64,000 bases of DNA, taken from Phoebastria nigripes. Its lineage: Eukaryota; Chordata; Aves; Procellariiformes; Diomedeidae. The stretch spans positions 140,754-204,753 of the forward strand of contig JAYKAV010002967.1 of the NCBI GenBank assembly GCA_035582835.1, in the 5' to 3' direction. Of this stretch, positions 25,801 to 37,900 are shown in pieces. The notes beneath the pieces were generated by a model. That model saw nothing but the letters and a program-made list of their open reading frames with translations. It searched no databases and had not been told where the DNA came from. How positions within the stretch are numbered: the first letter of the stretch is position 1; every line of letters begins with the position of its first letter. The position numbers and the translations under genes are program-made.

Positions 25801-28572
25801 TGAGCATTCTTCCCAGGAAAGTTTAGATGTAGATTCATTTTGGAATTCAAAGACTTACAGCACTCCTTGTACAGGGGACAAAAATGTATTATCTCAATCA
25901 CCGTACTTGAATGCTGCTTAAAAACACTGCCATGACAGTGTTAGACCTGAGTGACTACTGCTTTTCATTTTACTGACGTACCTAACCAGGATTTCAGGGG
26001 GTATTACTGTCACACAGAGAAAAAATGGTTTAAATTGTCTGACATTTGTTAGACCACAAATTAAAAACTCCACTTGACTTTTCCCAGTTATTGTAAGTGA
26101 ATTTAAAACAAGACAAAAAAACAAAAAACCCAAACACCNCTGGCAAACCATTATGACATCTCTATTACTTAAAATTATTACTTTGATCAAGAACGCTTTA
26201 CTGCCTTAATGTTTTACTAAATCCTCCATTTCATTCTTTTTTTAAAGTTCATAGTTAAAATCCCCCCAAAACTAGCCATACCACAAAAGGATAACTGCAC
26301 ATAATGTCGCTCATTCTAGCAGCAAAACAGTGCAATATGAAGAAAACAACTTATCAAACTGGGAACAGAAAGATAATGCAAAAAACATTCCTGAAAAGTG
26401 ACATTAATTTAAAAATACTGAGAATCAACTCAAAAACAGACCACCTGAAATGCAGGCTCTCCTCTTTGTAGGCATGGTAAGAAATTGGCCAAACACTTAC
26501 TGCTCTTGGGCTGAACCTTATCCTTAAAGTATAACGGTAACTGTCATATTATTTCTGTGGAATCAAGCCCTAAACATCATCAATTTTGCTTTCTGATTCT
26601 GATGCAAACACAACAAAGCTGTATATTTAAATTTTCTAACAATTAGGAAAAACATTTAAGACCTAATGGCATTCTTTTAGTGAAGCAAATCACCATACTG
26701 AAGTCCATGTAAACTATAAGATCTAAAATATTTCTTTAATGATGGAAACAGTTACTTGTTTTTAGAGACGTATTTCAAAAACTTACTCTACTGCTTTATT
26801 AAGTTTTTCTTCTGATAAAACTGAATCATCTGGAGCCCTGCGCCGTTTCTTAAGCATTTCTTCCTCGGCTAGGTAAAGATGTTTCAAGTGCTCTGGATAC
26901 GTATCGGTAAACTGATTATCCTGTTGTGAATGGANCTTTCTTCCCTTTTTCAACAATTTCCTGTATTGTCTTTCAATCTTTTGTTTTCTCCGAAATGCAA
27001 ATCCTTGTCCTGAAAACGTAAGAAAAAGGGTTAAATTTCAACCTGCACTGAAGTAGTACCAAACCATTCAATTGTTGCCAGGACCATTTCAATCCATTTT
27101 CTTTCCAAAATGAAAAAAAATACTATTTGTGCTNATTTTAATAAAGACCAGACAAAAATTCAAGGAAAAAACACTGTTATAAATCTGTTCCCTACTGTCA
27201 CATTGCAGCTTGTACAGATTTACTGAAAATTATCGCTTAAACCCTTCAGAGAACATGCCATTGCAAACATACTACTTAATGTACACTGAACATTACACAC
27301 CTTTGTCGATGCTTTCCGAATGTATTAAGATGTATTAACATTTCACTTCTCTCTTACTTCTGACAGGTTCATAANCAACATCAAAATAGATTCCAAAATA
27401 GATTCCTAAAGATAGTCTCAAGAAGACAATGATAATAGTAATACTGGCTGCTTAAGTAGTCTGCAGCTGCAATGCCACAGGAAAAAAAGAGTCATTAAAT
27501 CACTGTATTATACTATATTAATATTCCATTATATCTTTTCACACAAATAGTATTTTTATTGCTACTACCTTCTTTCTACACCTGTCCAGGAAGAGCTTTT
27601 CTACAACTTCAAAAGTATGCTACATCATAGAATGATTTAGCCTTAAAGGAAACATCAGGTAATGGTTGTTTCAGTCTCAATCATTATATAAGCACTTATC
27701 AATCTTAAGTTAAACATGTTTTTTTCCTGNTATGTTATTTTTTATTGCATTAGTCTTAAGAGCTACTGACTTTTACAATATTTGTTAACAAAATAGTTTC
27801 TAAAGGCAGCAAGTCCAAATTAGTCCAAACTTTTCCTTTGACTCTTTCNCCAAAGTTGAAGTTTCACAAAAGTGCTGCAAAAGCCGATGCTCTTTTTCCT
27901 ATCAGTTTATTTTTACACTTGTGTAACTACCTGTCAATAGTCTGAACCTGTTTCCAAATATGCTTCTATTTTAAATATTCGGCTTCACAGAAAACCGAAA
28001 AGGAGTCCTAAGACAGAGAACCATCGCTACCCGGCCCGAGTGCACCACCAAAAAGGAGCAGGCTCTGCAATCCCGAGGGCCGGGAGCTGCGGCTGCACAC
28101 AGGCTGTCCCCACCCAGCCTTGCCGCCACCGGCCCCGAGCCGCCGGGGAGCCCCCCGAGCCGGTGACGGACCACTCGCGTGTCCTGCGTTCTACCACCCC
28201 TCGGGCAGCGGGCGAGGACGGCTCTCCGGGCTCCGCGACACGTAACCCCTCACTAAGGCAGGCAGGTCTGGCCCCAGCCCGGGCCGCCAGGGCCGAGCCA
28301 GCTCACCGGCACGGCGGGAGGCCAAGGGCCGCGACCAGCGGGACCGGGCCGGGCCGGGCCTCCCTCGGCGCCGGCTCTCCCACTACGACGCCACCTCAGG
28401 CCCGCCGGGGCCAGTCGCAGCTGCCCCCCGCCCTCAACTCACCCTCCTGGANGCTGCCCACGACGTCGCGCAGCAAGACGGGCCTCCACAGCCGCTTTCG
28501 GCGGGGACCGCGGGCGCCGGCGCCCTCATTTTCCGCCGCCGCTCCCGGCCCACCGCGCCCAGCCGCCGCCAT
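21418..28572 (-). CDS. CCDC59: CCDC59 / TAP26 (whole coding region, four exons)
   Basis: Coding exons are 28572-28443, 27009-26787, 24342-24240 and 21579-21418 (minus strand): 618 nt, 205 residues plus stop. All junctions are GT-AG and restore the frame (phases 1, 2, 0). The protein is very basic. Landmarks are GQGFAFRRK (44-52), [19 protein letters not shown] (76-94), a Lys/Glu/Arg-rich coiled-coil-like stretch (about 125-172) and a C-terminal [21 protein letters not shown]. These match human CCDC59, as I remember it, in the same order. From family knowledge, human CCDC59 (TAP26, BR22) was described as a partner of the transcription factor TTF-1/NKX2-1 and is related to yeast Fyv7, which acts in rRNA processing. 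A nuclear or nucleolar role is therefore inferred. At 205 residues it is shorter than the human protein (about 241 from memory), mainly in the N-terminus and the acidic linker. It is transcribed divergently from METTL25. Confidence 0.93.
22189..22205 (+). repeat. G17 homopolymer in CCDC59 intron 3
   Basis: Seventeen consecutive Gs on the plus strand (Cs in the CCDC59 transcript). Such a run is rare in AT-rich intron DNA and is prone to length error and polymorphism. Confidence 0.9.
22833..22868. repeat. T20A16 run, perfect inverted repeat, in CCDC59 intron 3
   Basis: Twenty Ts are followed directly by sixteen As. In the pre-mRNA this would give U16A20 and could fold into a 16-bp hairpin with almost no loop. 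It could also be two abutting homopolymers joined during assembly. Confidence 0.85.
24240..24342 (-). CDS. CCDC59: CCDC59 coding exon 3
   Basis: 103 nt, residues 118-152, between acceptor ttcttatag and donor gtaaat. It encodes [20 protein letters not shown] followed by [14 protein letters not shown]. The TSNQKA-EYE pattern matches the human protein. It begins the highly charged helical region that continues in exon 4. The first base completes the Glu codon left open by exon 2, and the last codon ends in phase 0. Confidence 0.95.
24343..26786 (-). other. CCDC59: CCDC59 intron 2
   Basis: 2444 bp, donor gtaagt and acceptor ttcttatag. AT-rich, with a purine/poly-A stretch near 25378-25411. No repeat family or nested gene was recognised. 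Confidence 0.85.
26787..27009 (-). CDS. CCDC59: CCDC59 coding exon 2
   Basis: 223 nt encoding residues 44-117 and part of 118, between acceptor ttttcag and the strong donor gtaagt (26786-26781). It carries the two most recognisable blocks: [20 protein letters not shown] and [19 protein letters not shown]. The second is acidic and aromatic and nearly identical to human. A basic run (KKRRR, 97-101) looks like a nuclear localisation signal. An N at 26935 leaves residue 69 undefined. Confidence 0.96.
27010..28442 (-). other. CCDC59: CCDC59 intron 1
   Basis: 1433 bp, donor gtgag and acceptor ttttcag. The donor-side 440 bp belongs to the CpG island and carries a tandem ccggg run near 28345-28362. 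The remainder is AT-rich with no other gene seen. Confidence 0.85.
28443..28572 (-). CDS. CCDC59: CCDC59 coding exon 1
   Basis: It starts at ATG 28572-28570 in a strong context (G at -3, G at +4) and encodes residues 1-43, beginning [17 protein letters not shown] and including [16 protein letters not shown]. The exon ends in phase 1 at a consensus donor (gtgag, 28442 downward). The WRP...VGSx(Q/R)EG pattern corresponds to the KTWRP...VGSVREG segment of the human protein, which supports this start and frame. An N at 28452 leaves residue 41 undefined; the codon is NTC, which fits Val as in human. The GC-rich N-terminus is alanine- and glycine-rich and poorly conserved. Confidence 0.9.
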
Positions 28573-28725
28573 CACTCTCCCGGCGTCGCGCAGCGAGAGA
28601 CGTCAGCGAGCTGCGCCGCCGCCGCTACCACTCGGCGCTCGATTCGCCCGCCTGCGTAGCTAACGGCAGCGGCCCGACCAGCAGCCCCGACAAGCCGAGC
28701 GCAGGCCCCAGCCCCGCGCGGCGCC

Positions 28726-28984
28726 ATGTCTCGGCCGCCCGGCGCGCTGCCGCCCCAGCTGTCTCCGGCGGCGGCGGCGGGGACGCTGCGGCGCGTGGCA
28801 CGGTTCCTGGCGCGCGCGCTGCCGCTGTGCCGCGCCCACACGGTGGAGTTCTACACGCGCGGGCTGTGGGACCGGCTGGTGGCGCCGCGCCCCGCCGCCG
28901 TGCTGGAGGCGCTGCGCGCCGCCGGGCCGCTGGCGCTGCGGCGCCCCCTGGGGGAGGCCTCCGGCGCCGCGGCGGCGCTGTGGG
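28726..28984 (+). CDS. METTL25: METTL25 coding exon 1
   Basis: 259 nt, residues 1-86 plus one base, ending at the strong donor gtgagt (28985). The start ATG has G at -3. It encodes MSRPPGALPP, then FLARALPLCRAHTVEFYTRG and LWDRLV. The AHTVEFYT..LWDRLV pattern corresponds to AHTVDFYTESVWEELV in human and fixes the frame. The rest is alanine- and arginine-rich because of the extreme GC of the CpG island. Confidence 0.92.
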
Positions 28985-31900
28985 GTGAGTCGGGGCGGGG
29001 GGCGGGGCCGGGGCTCGGGGGCGCCGCTGGCCCCGCGGGAGGGCCCTGCTGTGGGGCGGGAGCCCTCGGGGCACNGTGCCGGTGGCGTTCACGGCGCCGT
29101 TGCTCAGGGAGGTGTAACGGCCCGCAGAGGCGTTGCGGCGGCGCGGGCTGCCGTGGCAGCACAGCGGCCTCCTGTTGTGCGTGGGCTGCTGGGGCCACCT
29201 GCGGGCCTCGGGGTGGCTCCCCCCTCCCAGCCGCCTCATGCTCCACAGGTGACGTCGGTCACTTCTCTCGCTCTTAAGACCGCCTCATTGTCCTCCTGTC
29301 TGTGTTTAAAATTATTTTCCTTGCTTTAATAAAACGGGAGAATTTCACACCACTCTGCTGAGCTGCTTTTTTTTCCTACGTCTTTACCCGCTGCCTTCCT
29401 GCGGCCATTCCCCTCTTGTTGTTCCATCAGCCTGCCTTCAGCTGAAGCCGTTTCTGCTTTTTCATGCCTGTGCGTGCACCCGCAGCGCTCATCTTTCCCA
29501 GGGCAACAGGACGTGCTTGGAACCATCACGGTTCGGATGAAGCATAGCCGTGGTGGGAGGAATTGCGCTTTAGCAGGCTCTGGGTAGTGACAGTTGTGAT
29601 GATGGTCTCGTTTTATAAATTTCATCCTGTTCATTTAGAAATGAAATGAAACTCCTAACTGTCAGACTCCATCGCTCTGACTAGTTTCTGAAGAACAGAA
29701 GTAAAATGAACCAAAAAAGACCCCTCCACGCGAGTGGAAAGATGTAACGGTTAAAAGTCCTCCAAATGTTGAAACTCTGGAAATGTGGAGGACAGCTGGA
29801 AAAGGCTTAAACACCACTTTCCTATATATCTGTAATAATGAGTGTCTGGCAAAGGAAGACAGAAAGCAGTTTTATTTCTGACAAGACCTATTTAAGAAAC
29901 ACTTCATATTTTTAGTAATTTTCAAGTAACTCAAGAGGAGGCCAGCTATGAAACTGTATTACTGAATTTACTGCAGTCCAAGTAGAAGGGAAGCATACCC
30001 GTAATATGCTTTCAGGCAGAGGCCAGAAATGAAGATAAAGCATCTGAAAGGTATGTTATTTGGGGGGACTGAGCCCCAGCAAAGAGATCAGTTTCAAAAC
30101 TAAGGTAAAGTCTTTGACAAAGAACTTAGCCGAGAAAAACCTGCATCATGCCAAAGCTTATGGAACGTAGATAGCTCTCGCGTAGTGTTAGCTCTGAAAT
30201 GCCACATGAAATGACAGGTGAGACAGGAAAGCACACCGAGTGTAATGGGAGGGTCCGCAGAAAGTAGCGTGTGGAGCTGTGTACTTTTTGGCATAGAAGG
30301 CAAGCTAAGATAATGATTTGGATTTGGAAAGAGATTGAAGAACTGTGAATTGCTACATCACTTGTAACATTTCTCTCTTGGATCTAAAGACCTTCAAAAT
30401 ATTAACTGTAAGACTCATTTTTAAAGGGTTGAGGTATCTGGGAAAAAACCCCACAGAATTTATTTGTGCGTGAAAAAGACACTAGATTATGAATTAACTT
30501 CGAGAGCCAGATGGAAACAAGACAGTGGCCCAGTCAGCGAGCAAAAGTGTTGGGAAGCAACTTCGTGTTTCTGACAGGTAATGTCGGAGTCAGAACTGAT
30601 TCAGAGCAACGGGACATAAAATTAAATGTAAATAGAGGCTGGAACAAAACTAATTATTAGATGAAGTCATCAAAAAGAAAACACTAAAGGAAAATTACCC
30701 TGATCTTACCTGTTTCTGTGGGAAAGCCCAAGAAATAATTCAGACACTGAAGTGGTGGCCTGTAGAGTAGAAAGAGAATCAGGAAGGCAGAGTATTGTTT
30801 TGTAGATTTTAAAATCAGAAAATCTTGTAATGATCTATGTTCAAAATGCATGTTACAGAATCTGATACAGAAATTACTGGAACAAAAGACACAATTTATG
30901 GCTAAAATGAAGCGTGTGTTTTCGAAGGGTATGAAGCCTTCATGCTGTGGCTAAAATATAACATTTCTTCTTTGGTTTCTGCAGGGATTATTTCTGCTCA
31001 TTTAAGAAAAAGAGAATTGCTCTTTTTTTATAGCCTCAAAACTGTAGTATGCTATTTAACATTTGGAAGGTTTTGAGACACTCTCAAAATTTCTCCAGTA
31101 TCATGACAAAATTGGAGGCACTGTAATGGCATGGGCATGTGCTTGCTGATTTGGTGGTTCATGCCTGACTCGTGTGACTGCATGGTATCTGTCCATCCAG
31201 TCATATGATGAAAATACATGGTAGTAGAATATGAGTTTCTCAGTGAAGATACCTGCAAACATCTACCTATATTTGAAAATGAATGCACTGTTAGCCTGTA
31301 TTAAAATCAGGATTGAGAAACTTAATATCATAGCTTATTTGAGTGCATTAGTACAACTTAATAACATTAGAGATCAGAAACCACCCGTTAGAGATCTTGA
31401 AACCCAACATAAACAGAAATGACTCTTCCTTATATTCCTCTAAAATATTAACTCTATGTGTGGTTGTTCTTCAAAATTATCAGATATTTAATTGTTAGTT
31501 ATTTATATTTACCTTGAAATGGGTACTAAAAGGCTCTCATAACATGCTATCATTCATAGAACTACCTTTTTCTGGGGTGCAGCTATGAGAACAGATTTAT
31601 TTTGCATGCTCAAATGACATTATGGTCATGTACCCCAAATACCTTACTCAAAATACGTGTAAAATGACATTTTGATTTCACATGGTAAAACCTTTTCTTC
31701 CTAAGAGTTTGAGAAGTGTTACATTTATACATTCACAATCCCCAAACTATTATGAAAAGTTTTCTAACATCTGTTCTAATAGGGATCCCAAATTAAATTA
31801 TAGGGAAACATAAGCTACATTTGACAGAATTGATCTGAAAATGTGAAGTTGTCAGTTCATACATAGCTCTGCAAACTACAAGGTAACATTATTGCAGATT

Positions 31901-34900
31901 GGCACAAAACTGTTATTCTGCACAATATTTTNTGTTACTATAGGGATTTTGACAAATACATATGCTGAATTGTAGTTTTAGAAGCTAGCAAGCAAGAAAT
32001 TACAATTCTGTTGTACAGTATTATATGCAAGAAGATAATCATGTTACAGAACATTACATTACATGTTCTGTAAATCAGTTTCGAAGAATATTTTCAGATA
32101 CTCATCAGATGATATTTCATTATAATGACCATATGAAGGGCGGAACCCTTGTTGTCAGTTGTACCCTACAGAAAAATTTCAGATCCATTTTTAGATATAG
32201 AAAACTGGTTTATATTTTTATACATCAAAAAGCTGACATTTGCCATATTGCATCTTGTTTATCACGTCATTGCTGTAAATTGGACACAGGCACAGAAAAA
32301 TCTGTGTTTAAGTATTTTCATATTTTACTGTAAATTACTGTTTGTACTATAATTCCGATTTTTTGGCATATGTTTCTTTCCTCTGGAGATTTATTTGCAA
32401 ATGTATGGACTGACTGGTTAAAAGACATGCTAGATTTCATCTTGTGAGCAACCAAAGCAGAAACATTTTGAGAAAACTAACATTTTTAACATTCATAAAT
32501 AATATATAGTCCAACAACTGCCATTCCATAGCTTGAAGTCATGCTTCAGATACCTTAATATAGTTGTTTTTTTTTCTTTTAGTTGGCAAGCTGGGACAAC
32601 AATTTAAATTTGGTAGGAGTGTTACTACAGACGATATACTAGTGATCTTGTATGAGATCCTACTAGTTCTGTTCATGTTCTTTCATCAGATAACTGAATT
32701 CAGGCAAGTTATAGAACATGGGTATTACTGCATTTAATTTCGGTTAAGTGAGATTTGTAGGGAGAGTTAATATATTTTATGTCAGGTGCTGAAAAAGTGA
32801 AAGCAGGCAAGCGGTGGATTTATAAGCTTTTCACGAGTTCTGACAAAGAAGCAGGAAACTCCAAATTTCAATAATCAGTCTTTAATCTATGAAAGTTACT
32901 AAGTTTCAAGATAAGTTGTATTTGTGCGATATAGTGGCATCAGCAGGAAGTAAGGTGAAAGGAAGATTGGGTTGCTAAATATTGTGAAGTCTAATCTGCA
33001 GAATATGTGCTTATGCTGTTGATCTTGGTGTGCAATTTGAAAGTTAGATGGGAAAAGTAAGGCTAAATTCCTTCAAGGGTATAGGATTAATGATTTTCCA
33101 TATCAGTGTCAGGGTAGTGTGGTGTAAGATGGGTGTGTGCATGGTTGATGATAGTTTTCTTTTTGTTCTGTAGCAAGTTTGTATGTGCAATTCACGTGAT
33201 GTTTATTTCCACAGTGATTGTTGGGTGAAAGTTGCCAATGAGGTACCTAATATGTATTCCTTACAGAGGAGATGAGAGATACTGGTTTTGCTGTGTTTTG
33301 GGTGGTGGCTGGTGTTGTAGAAGCGAGGTGTCTTGGCATTCTTGCATTTAGTCATTTGGTAGATGTTAAGGGTATGGCCATTATGGTATCCAAGAAGTTG
33401 ATGTTGATCCAGTTTGAAGAAAGGTGACTATAGACCTTGCAGTAGAAATTGATGAGAGCGCCCTAGCTTTCACTCCAGATATAGCTTCAGTACAGTATTG
33501 ATCTAATTACCTAAACAAAATATTTAACTCGTGGTAGCTTGTGCAGGCATGTCATCGTTGTGTGCGTATTTGTGCCCATTTTTTTAATCAACTGTTGTCT
33601 GCTCAGAATGACTTTCCTGGATGAAGAGCTATACGTGCTGGCCTAGACCTTGTAGAAACTTCCATTAGACTGGGATGCCATTCTGGGTTGAGATGGTAGG
33701 CAAGTCTGATGCTTTGAAACAAACCTTTTCCAGCATCTATTTCAGTACCATGCATCGGAGGGCTGGTGCTAATACTGGCATAGTGAGTTTATTTCCAATA
33801 AAGGAAACTAAGGTACATAAAGATCCTGCCTATTGTAGCGAAACAAACATGTCTCAAGTATTGAAATAGGTCATGTTTATAAACAACATACAGGTACCTA
33901 ATTTGTTAGTAATGTTTGCATTCATTTCTACCTTTTGAACTAAAGCAAATACATACATGTAATATTTATGACACCTATAGGGTATTTCAGGTTGGTTTAT
34001 ATTTTTTCTGTTTATTTCTACTAATACCACTGGAAAGTTTATATTAAGAACAATTCTAAGCTGCTTAATATTACTGAAAGAATGCATATATTAGTACTCT
34101 TGGAGTCAACAAAGGCATCTTCTAATAGACTTGTTATGTGATAGTGACATGTTTTTGTGAATTTTATTGCTATCCTGTTATACAGAGGAAGAATGCCAGT
34201 ATTTCTTCTTGCACCCCCAAGTATCTGATGTCACTGTAATGATAGAAAGCATATTTTTTTCCACTAGTGATACCATTCAGTGTATTTAAAATATAAATAT
34301 AAAATATAAAGGTCAATTAAAACCACCCAATATCTAGCGAGACATTTTGAAAAAATACCGCTTATAAACCAAAATACATTTAATAGATATGTAATATACA
34401 TGTATGAAAATGAAAATTACAAAAATAAAATTTTATTCAGATGTTTCTCATGCATCTCACATATGTTAAAAAAATATTTTGTAACATATGTTAAAGAAAT
34501 ATTTTGTAACAGGATGACATTCCAATATACTTTCAGATCTCCTTTATTTCATATAATGTTACGTCATGAAGGAAGGAAGTGGATTCTGGGGGAAAGGTTT
34601 TTGCTTGACTGATTTTTGTTTTGTTTTGTCATACAAGATTGGCCAGTATATTTAAAAATGTGTGCCAGTTGCTAAAAAGATTATATGTTTCAATGTTATG
34701 TGCTCCAGTTTTCTAAAATGAAAAAAAAACCCAAACCATACTGGTCACTGAGGAAATAAAATTTNGAGATAAAGAACAAGAGAAATGCATATTAGAATGA
34801 GCCTGACTTTTCTCCAGTGTGTTATACTAAATACTATACTAATTCAAAGAAGTCATAATATGCATGAAACAAAGTGGAACACCCACTTCTCATCAAGAAA

Positions 34901-37900
34901 ATTAGATTTCTTCTTCACCTCGCAAAACTGCTGAACGGCTGATCAAAATATCCCTCTGCACCTTTTGACTTAATGTCTCATCTCTATCGCTTTCTCAGTA
35001 ATTGTTGGTGTATAATTGCTTGCTGAGTCTCTTAAACCTAGTTCTCTTTCTTGACAGATCAGTGATTTCTTCCAACTGCATCAGACCTAAAGATTTCTAT
35101 GCATTGTTACTGATTCAGACTACATTCATTTTGTGAATGTCTATAAATTTTCTGGAACGGTGTTTGTTCCCAGAAAATCTAAAATAAGTTAAATGAGTGA
35201 ACCTCCCTTAAAAATAAACTGAAATTTTCTTTTTCAGCAATAACTCAAGCTGGGACACTTTCTTGTAAGAACTCCCTCCATAACATTTACCCAGCAGAAA
35301 GCAAAAATACTCTTTGCATGTAGATATTCACTTCCTTTTATGGTTGTTGAAACTTCTTTTTTTGGGGAAAAAAAAAGCAATTCTGTACATTGTCCGAAAC
35401 TGTTTGATTGTCTTATCCNCATTATATTAGTCTCTTCCATTATTTGCTTGATTTGAAGGTATTGTCAGAAAGGAAATTTATTTTTCTTCAGTCATTTCAA
35501 AATGCACACATGTAATTCCTTGTCTTTCTGTAACATACCTTACAGAGACATTGGAAAGCAAAATTACCCCTTCTCCCTAAAAAATTTGCAGTCTTTATTC
35601 TGGTTTAGTGTTTCTCTTTAGTTCTGCTCTCTGGTATCACGTTACACCCTTATCCTTCATGAAGGTTCACTAACTAAAAGTTACTGTTCAGAAGTTCAAA
35701 TAAGGAAGTTGTTTATAGAGAAAGGTGGCTTTCTTTTCTGATTTTGTAGTAGTGAGAAGTAGACTAAGAAGTGCCACGCAGACACTGAAATAATACTAAT
35801 TCTGGTCATAGCTTAGACAATATTTATTCTTTCTTAGGTCCAAAGTTTGTTTGCTGGACTCATGCCTTGGTAGTGTAATACCATGAAAATTAACGTGTCG
35901 ACACTGTTGGGACTGTTTTCAATGAATTGTAATATATGCATGACCAGTAATTGTGGTCATGCAAGAACATTAAGAGCATTGGAGATGAGGCCAATAAAAA
36001 CAGCTGTATCCGTTGCCATGCAGGTGGGTAGGCCAGATTCAGGAAAGCTACCGTCCTAGGTATGCGCTTGCTCAATATCTACCCATGAGACAAAAGGCAA
36101 ACCAGGAGACATTTTCTAAATCTTTGTAAGAGTTTGTTTGCTGGACTTGCTAGCTTTTGTGTATTTTAAAAGAATTACAAATATTTAAAAATTATTAGCA
36201 AAACTATGTAGAATTCTCAATAGTTTTAGCTAAAATAGAGAGGAATTAGACAATAAAAAACAATCTCAGAATTAATAAATTATTCATACCAGTATGTTTC
36301 ACTTAAAAATAAATGTACATTTTTGAAACTAAGAACTAAGTAATACCAAACTGAAGCATTTCATCCTGAGANTCAAACAAAATATGCATTGGAATCTAAC
36401 TTTGGCTCACACCTGATTGGTAATAAAAATTAATTTAAATCTCCCAGCAGATTCACCAGTTACAAAGCAGCTTGGAAAGTATGTGAATATAGTGATTGTA
36501 AATCAAAATATTTCATATATTGAACAGCTGTATTTCTTAAAAAAATCTAGTGGTATATATTGTCAGATGGGGTGACTAGGAAATGCATAATGAGCAAGTT
36601 TGTAAACAAAGAGAAGTGATAATGTTGACTGAATTCTCTTGTCGATTATACTAAAGTAGCTCTGCTAAAATAATAGATTTTTCCACATTTACACGAGTTA
36701 AGCTAAGAGCAAAATTTGACCTCAGTTCTGAAGGGGGAATACAGCTGAAGAAAAATAACGAATTTTCCCACTTATGCAAGCAAAATAAATGGTTACTTCT
36801 GTCTGATACTANGTATTTATTGCTTGTAGTTCTGTAACAGGGATGTTAGAGCCCTGTTAACAGAAATCTTTTCTTTTTCTTTTCCATACAGATGATGACA
36901 AGTTTTCCAGTGTGTTTTGTGAAAACTCTAAGAAGCTTATCAATGTACATTTATTTGCCCTGGCTGCTAAGTATTATTCTTTGTCTAACCTTGGAGTGTG
37001 TACCCCATTAGAAGACGTACTTGAAGCACTGAGAGAAGACAATCAAGGAACAACAGGTACATTTACATTTGTATTTAAATTTTTATTTTTCACTATAGGA
37101 CCTGCAGAGTTTTGGTTTTGGAGGGTGGTTTGCTGGAGGTTTTTTTCCTACATGCTTCTCACTTCAATTTTCGTTTATTCCTAGATAGTTTCTTCATTGC
37201 CTTTGTTTAGAAAATGGATTCTCTTGCTAAAATTTGAGCAGAGGGGTCACAGCATTCAGCACCTATAGACCCTTCCTGAGATTCAGTTTTGAAGGGGATG
37301 AAATAGGCAAGCAGGCACATCATTATTTGAGATTTCTTGTTAATTCTCTTTGTTTTTCTTCTCCCTGAGTGGCAGGAATCATGGTTGCTATTCTTGCTTT
37401 TTTAAAAAAGTTTCACCCTAAAATCTGGCAAGTGGGTTTTTTTGTTACACCTTTTGTTTAATATTAAATATGTGCTTTGGCATTTAGCTGAATATGGCCC
37501 AATAAGTGTTTGATGTCTCAAAAAAAAAAAAAGATTTTATTCATTCTGTATGTTTTGCACCAATACCAAATATATGTCATAAAACTAGAGTAATTTCATT
37601 TTCTGTAGTTAAAGAAATTGGATTAAAACACTCTCAAGTTGGCATCAAGTTGGACACTGGAAGTCTTGCCCCTGATTATATTTTTTGTATCAGATGATAA
37701 GCTGGCATTTATACTTACTTTGACTGCTGTCATTTTCACTGAAAATGTGCTCTTCGTTGAGTCCTCAGTCATAGATTTGTCACCGTCTTTCAGATTTCTC
37801 ATTAGTTTTTCAGAGACAGACTGAGCAGCTCTCTGCTCTTGCTTTCTAGTGTGTTTTATCTCTATAATACGTTAAAACTCTGACGTTTCTTATCCTAAGT

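Larger units (their letters stand above)
28000..29255. promoter_or_regulatory. CpG island with bidirectional CCDC59/METTL25 promoter
   Basis: Very GC- and CpG-rich block in otherwise AT-rich DNA, covering both first exons and parts of both first introns. The start codons of CCDC59 (28572, minus) and METTL25 (28726, plus) are separated by 153 bp, which holds both 5' UTRs and the core promoters. There is no TATA box in this gap. A CRE-like half site (acgtca) is at 28600-28605, and the CCDC59 start itself lies in ATGGCGGC, a YY1-type motif (28572-28565). These are typical features of housekeeping divergent promoters. The several long open frames across the island are artefacts of high GC. Confidence 0.9.

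Noticed and set aside
28040..29329. Several long open frames in both strands of the CpG island (up to 207 codons)
   Set aside because: High GC removes stop codons in all frames. Only the CCDC59 and METTL25 first exons have matching splice sites and family similarity.
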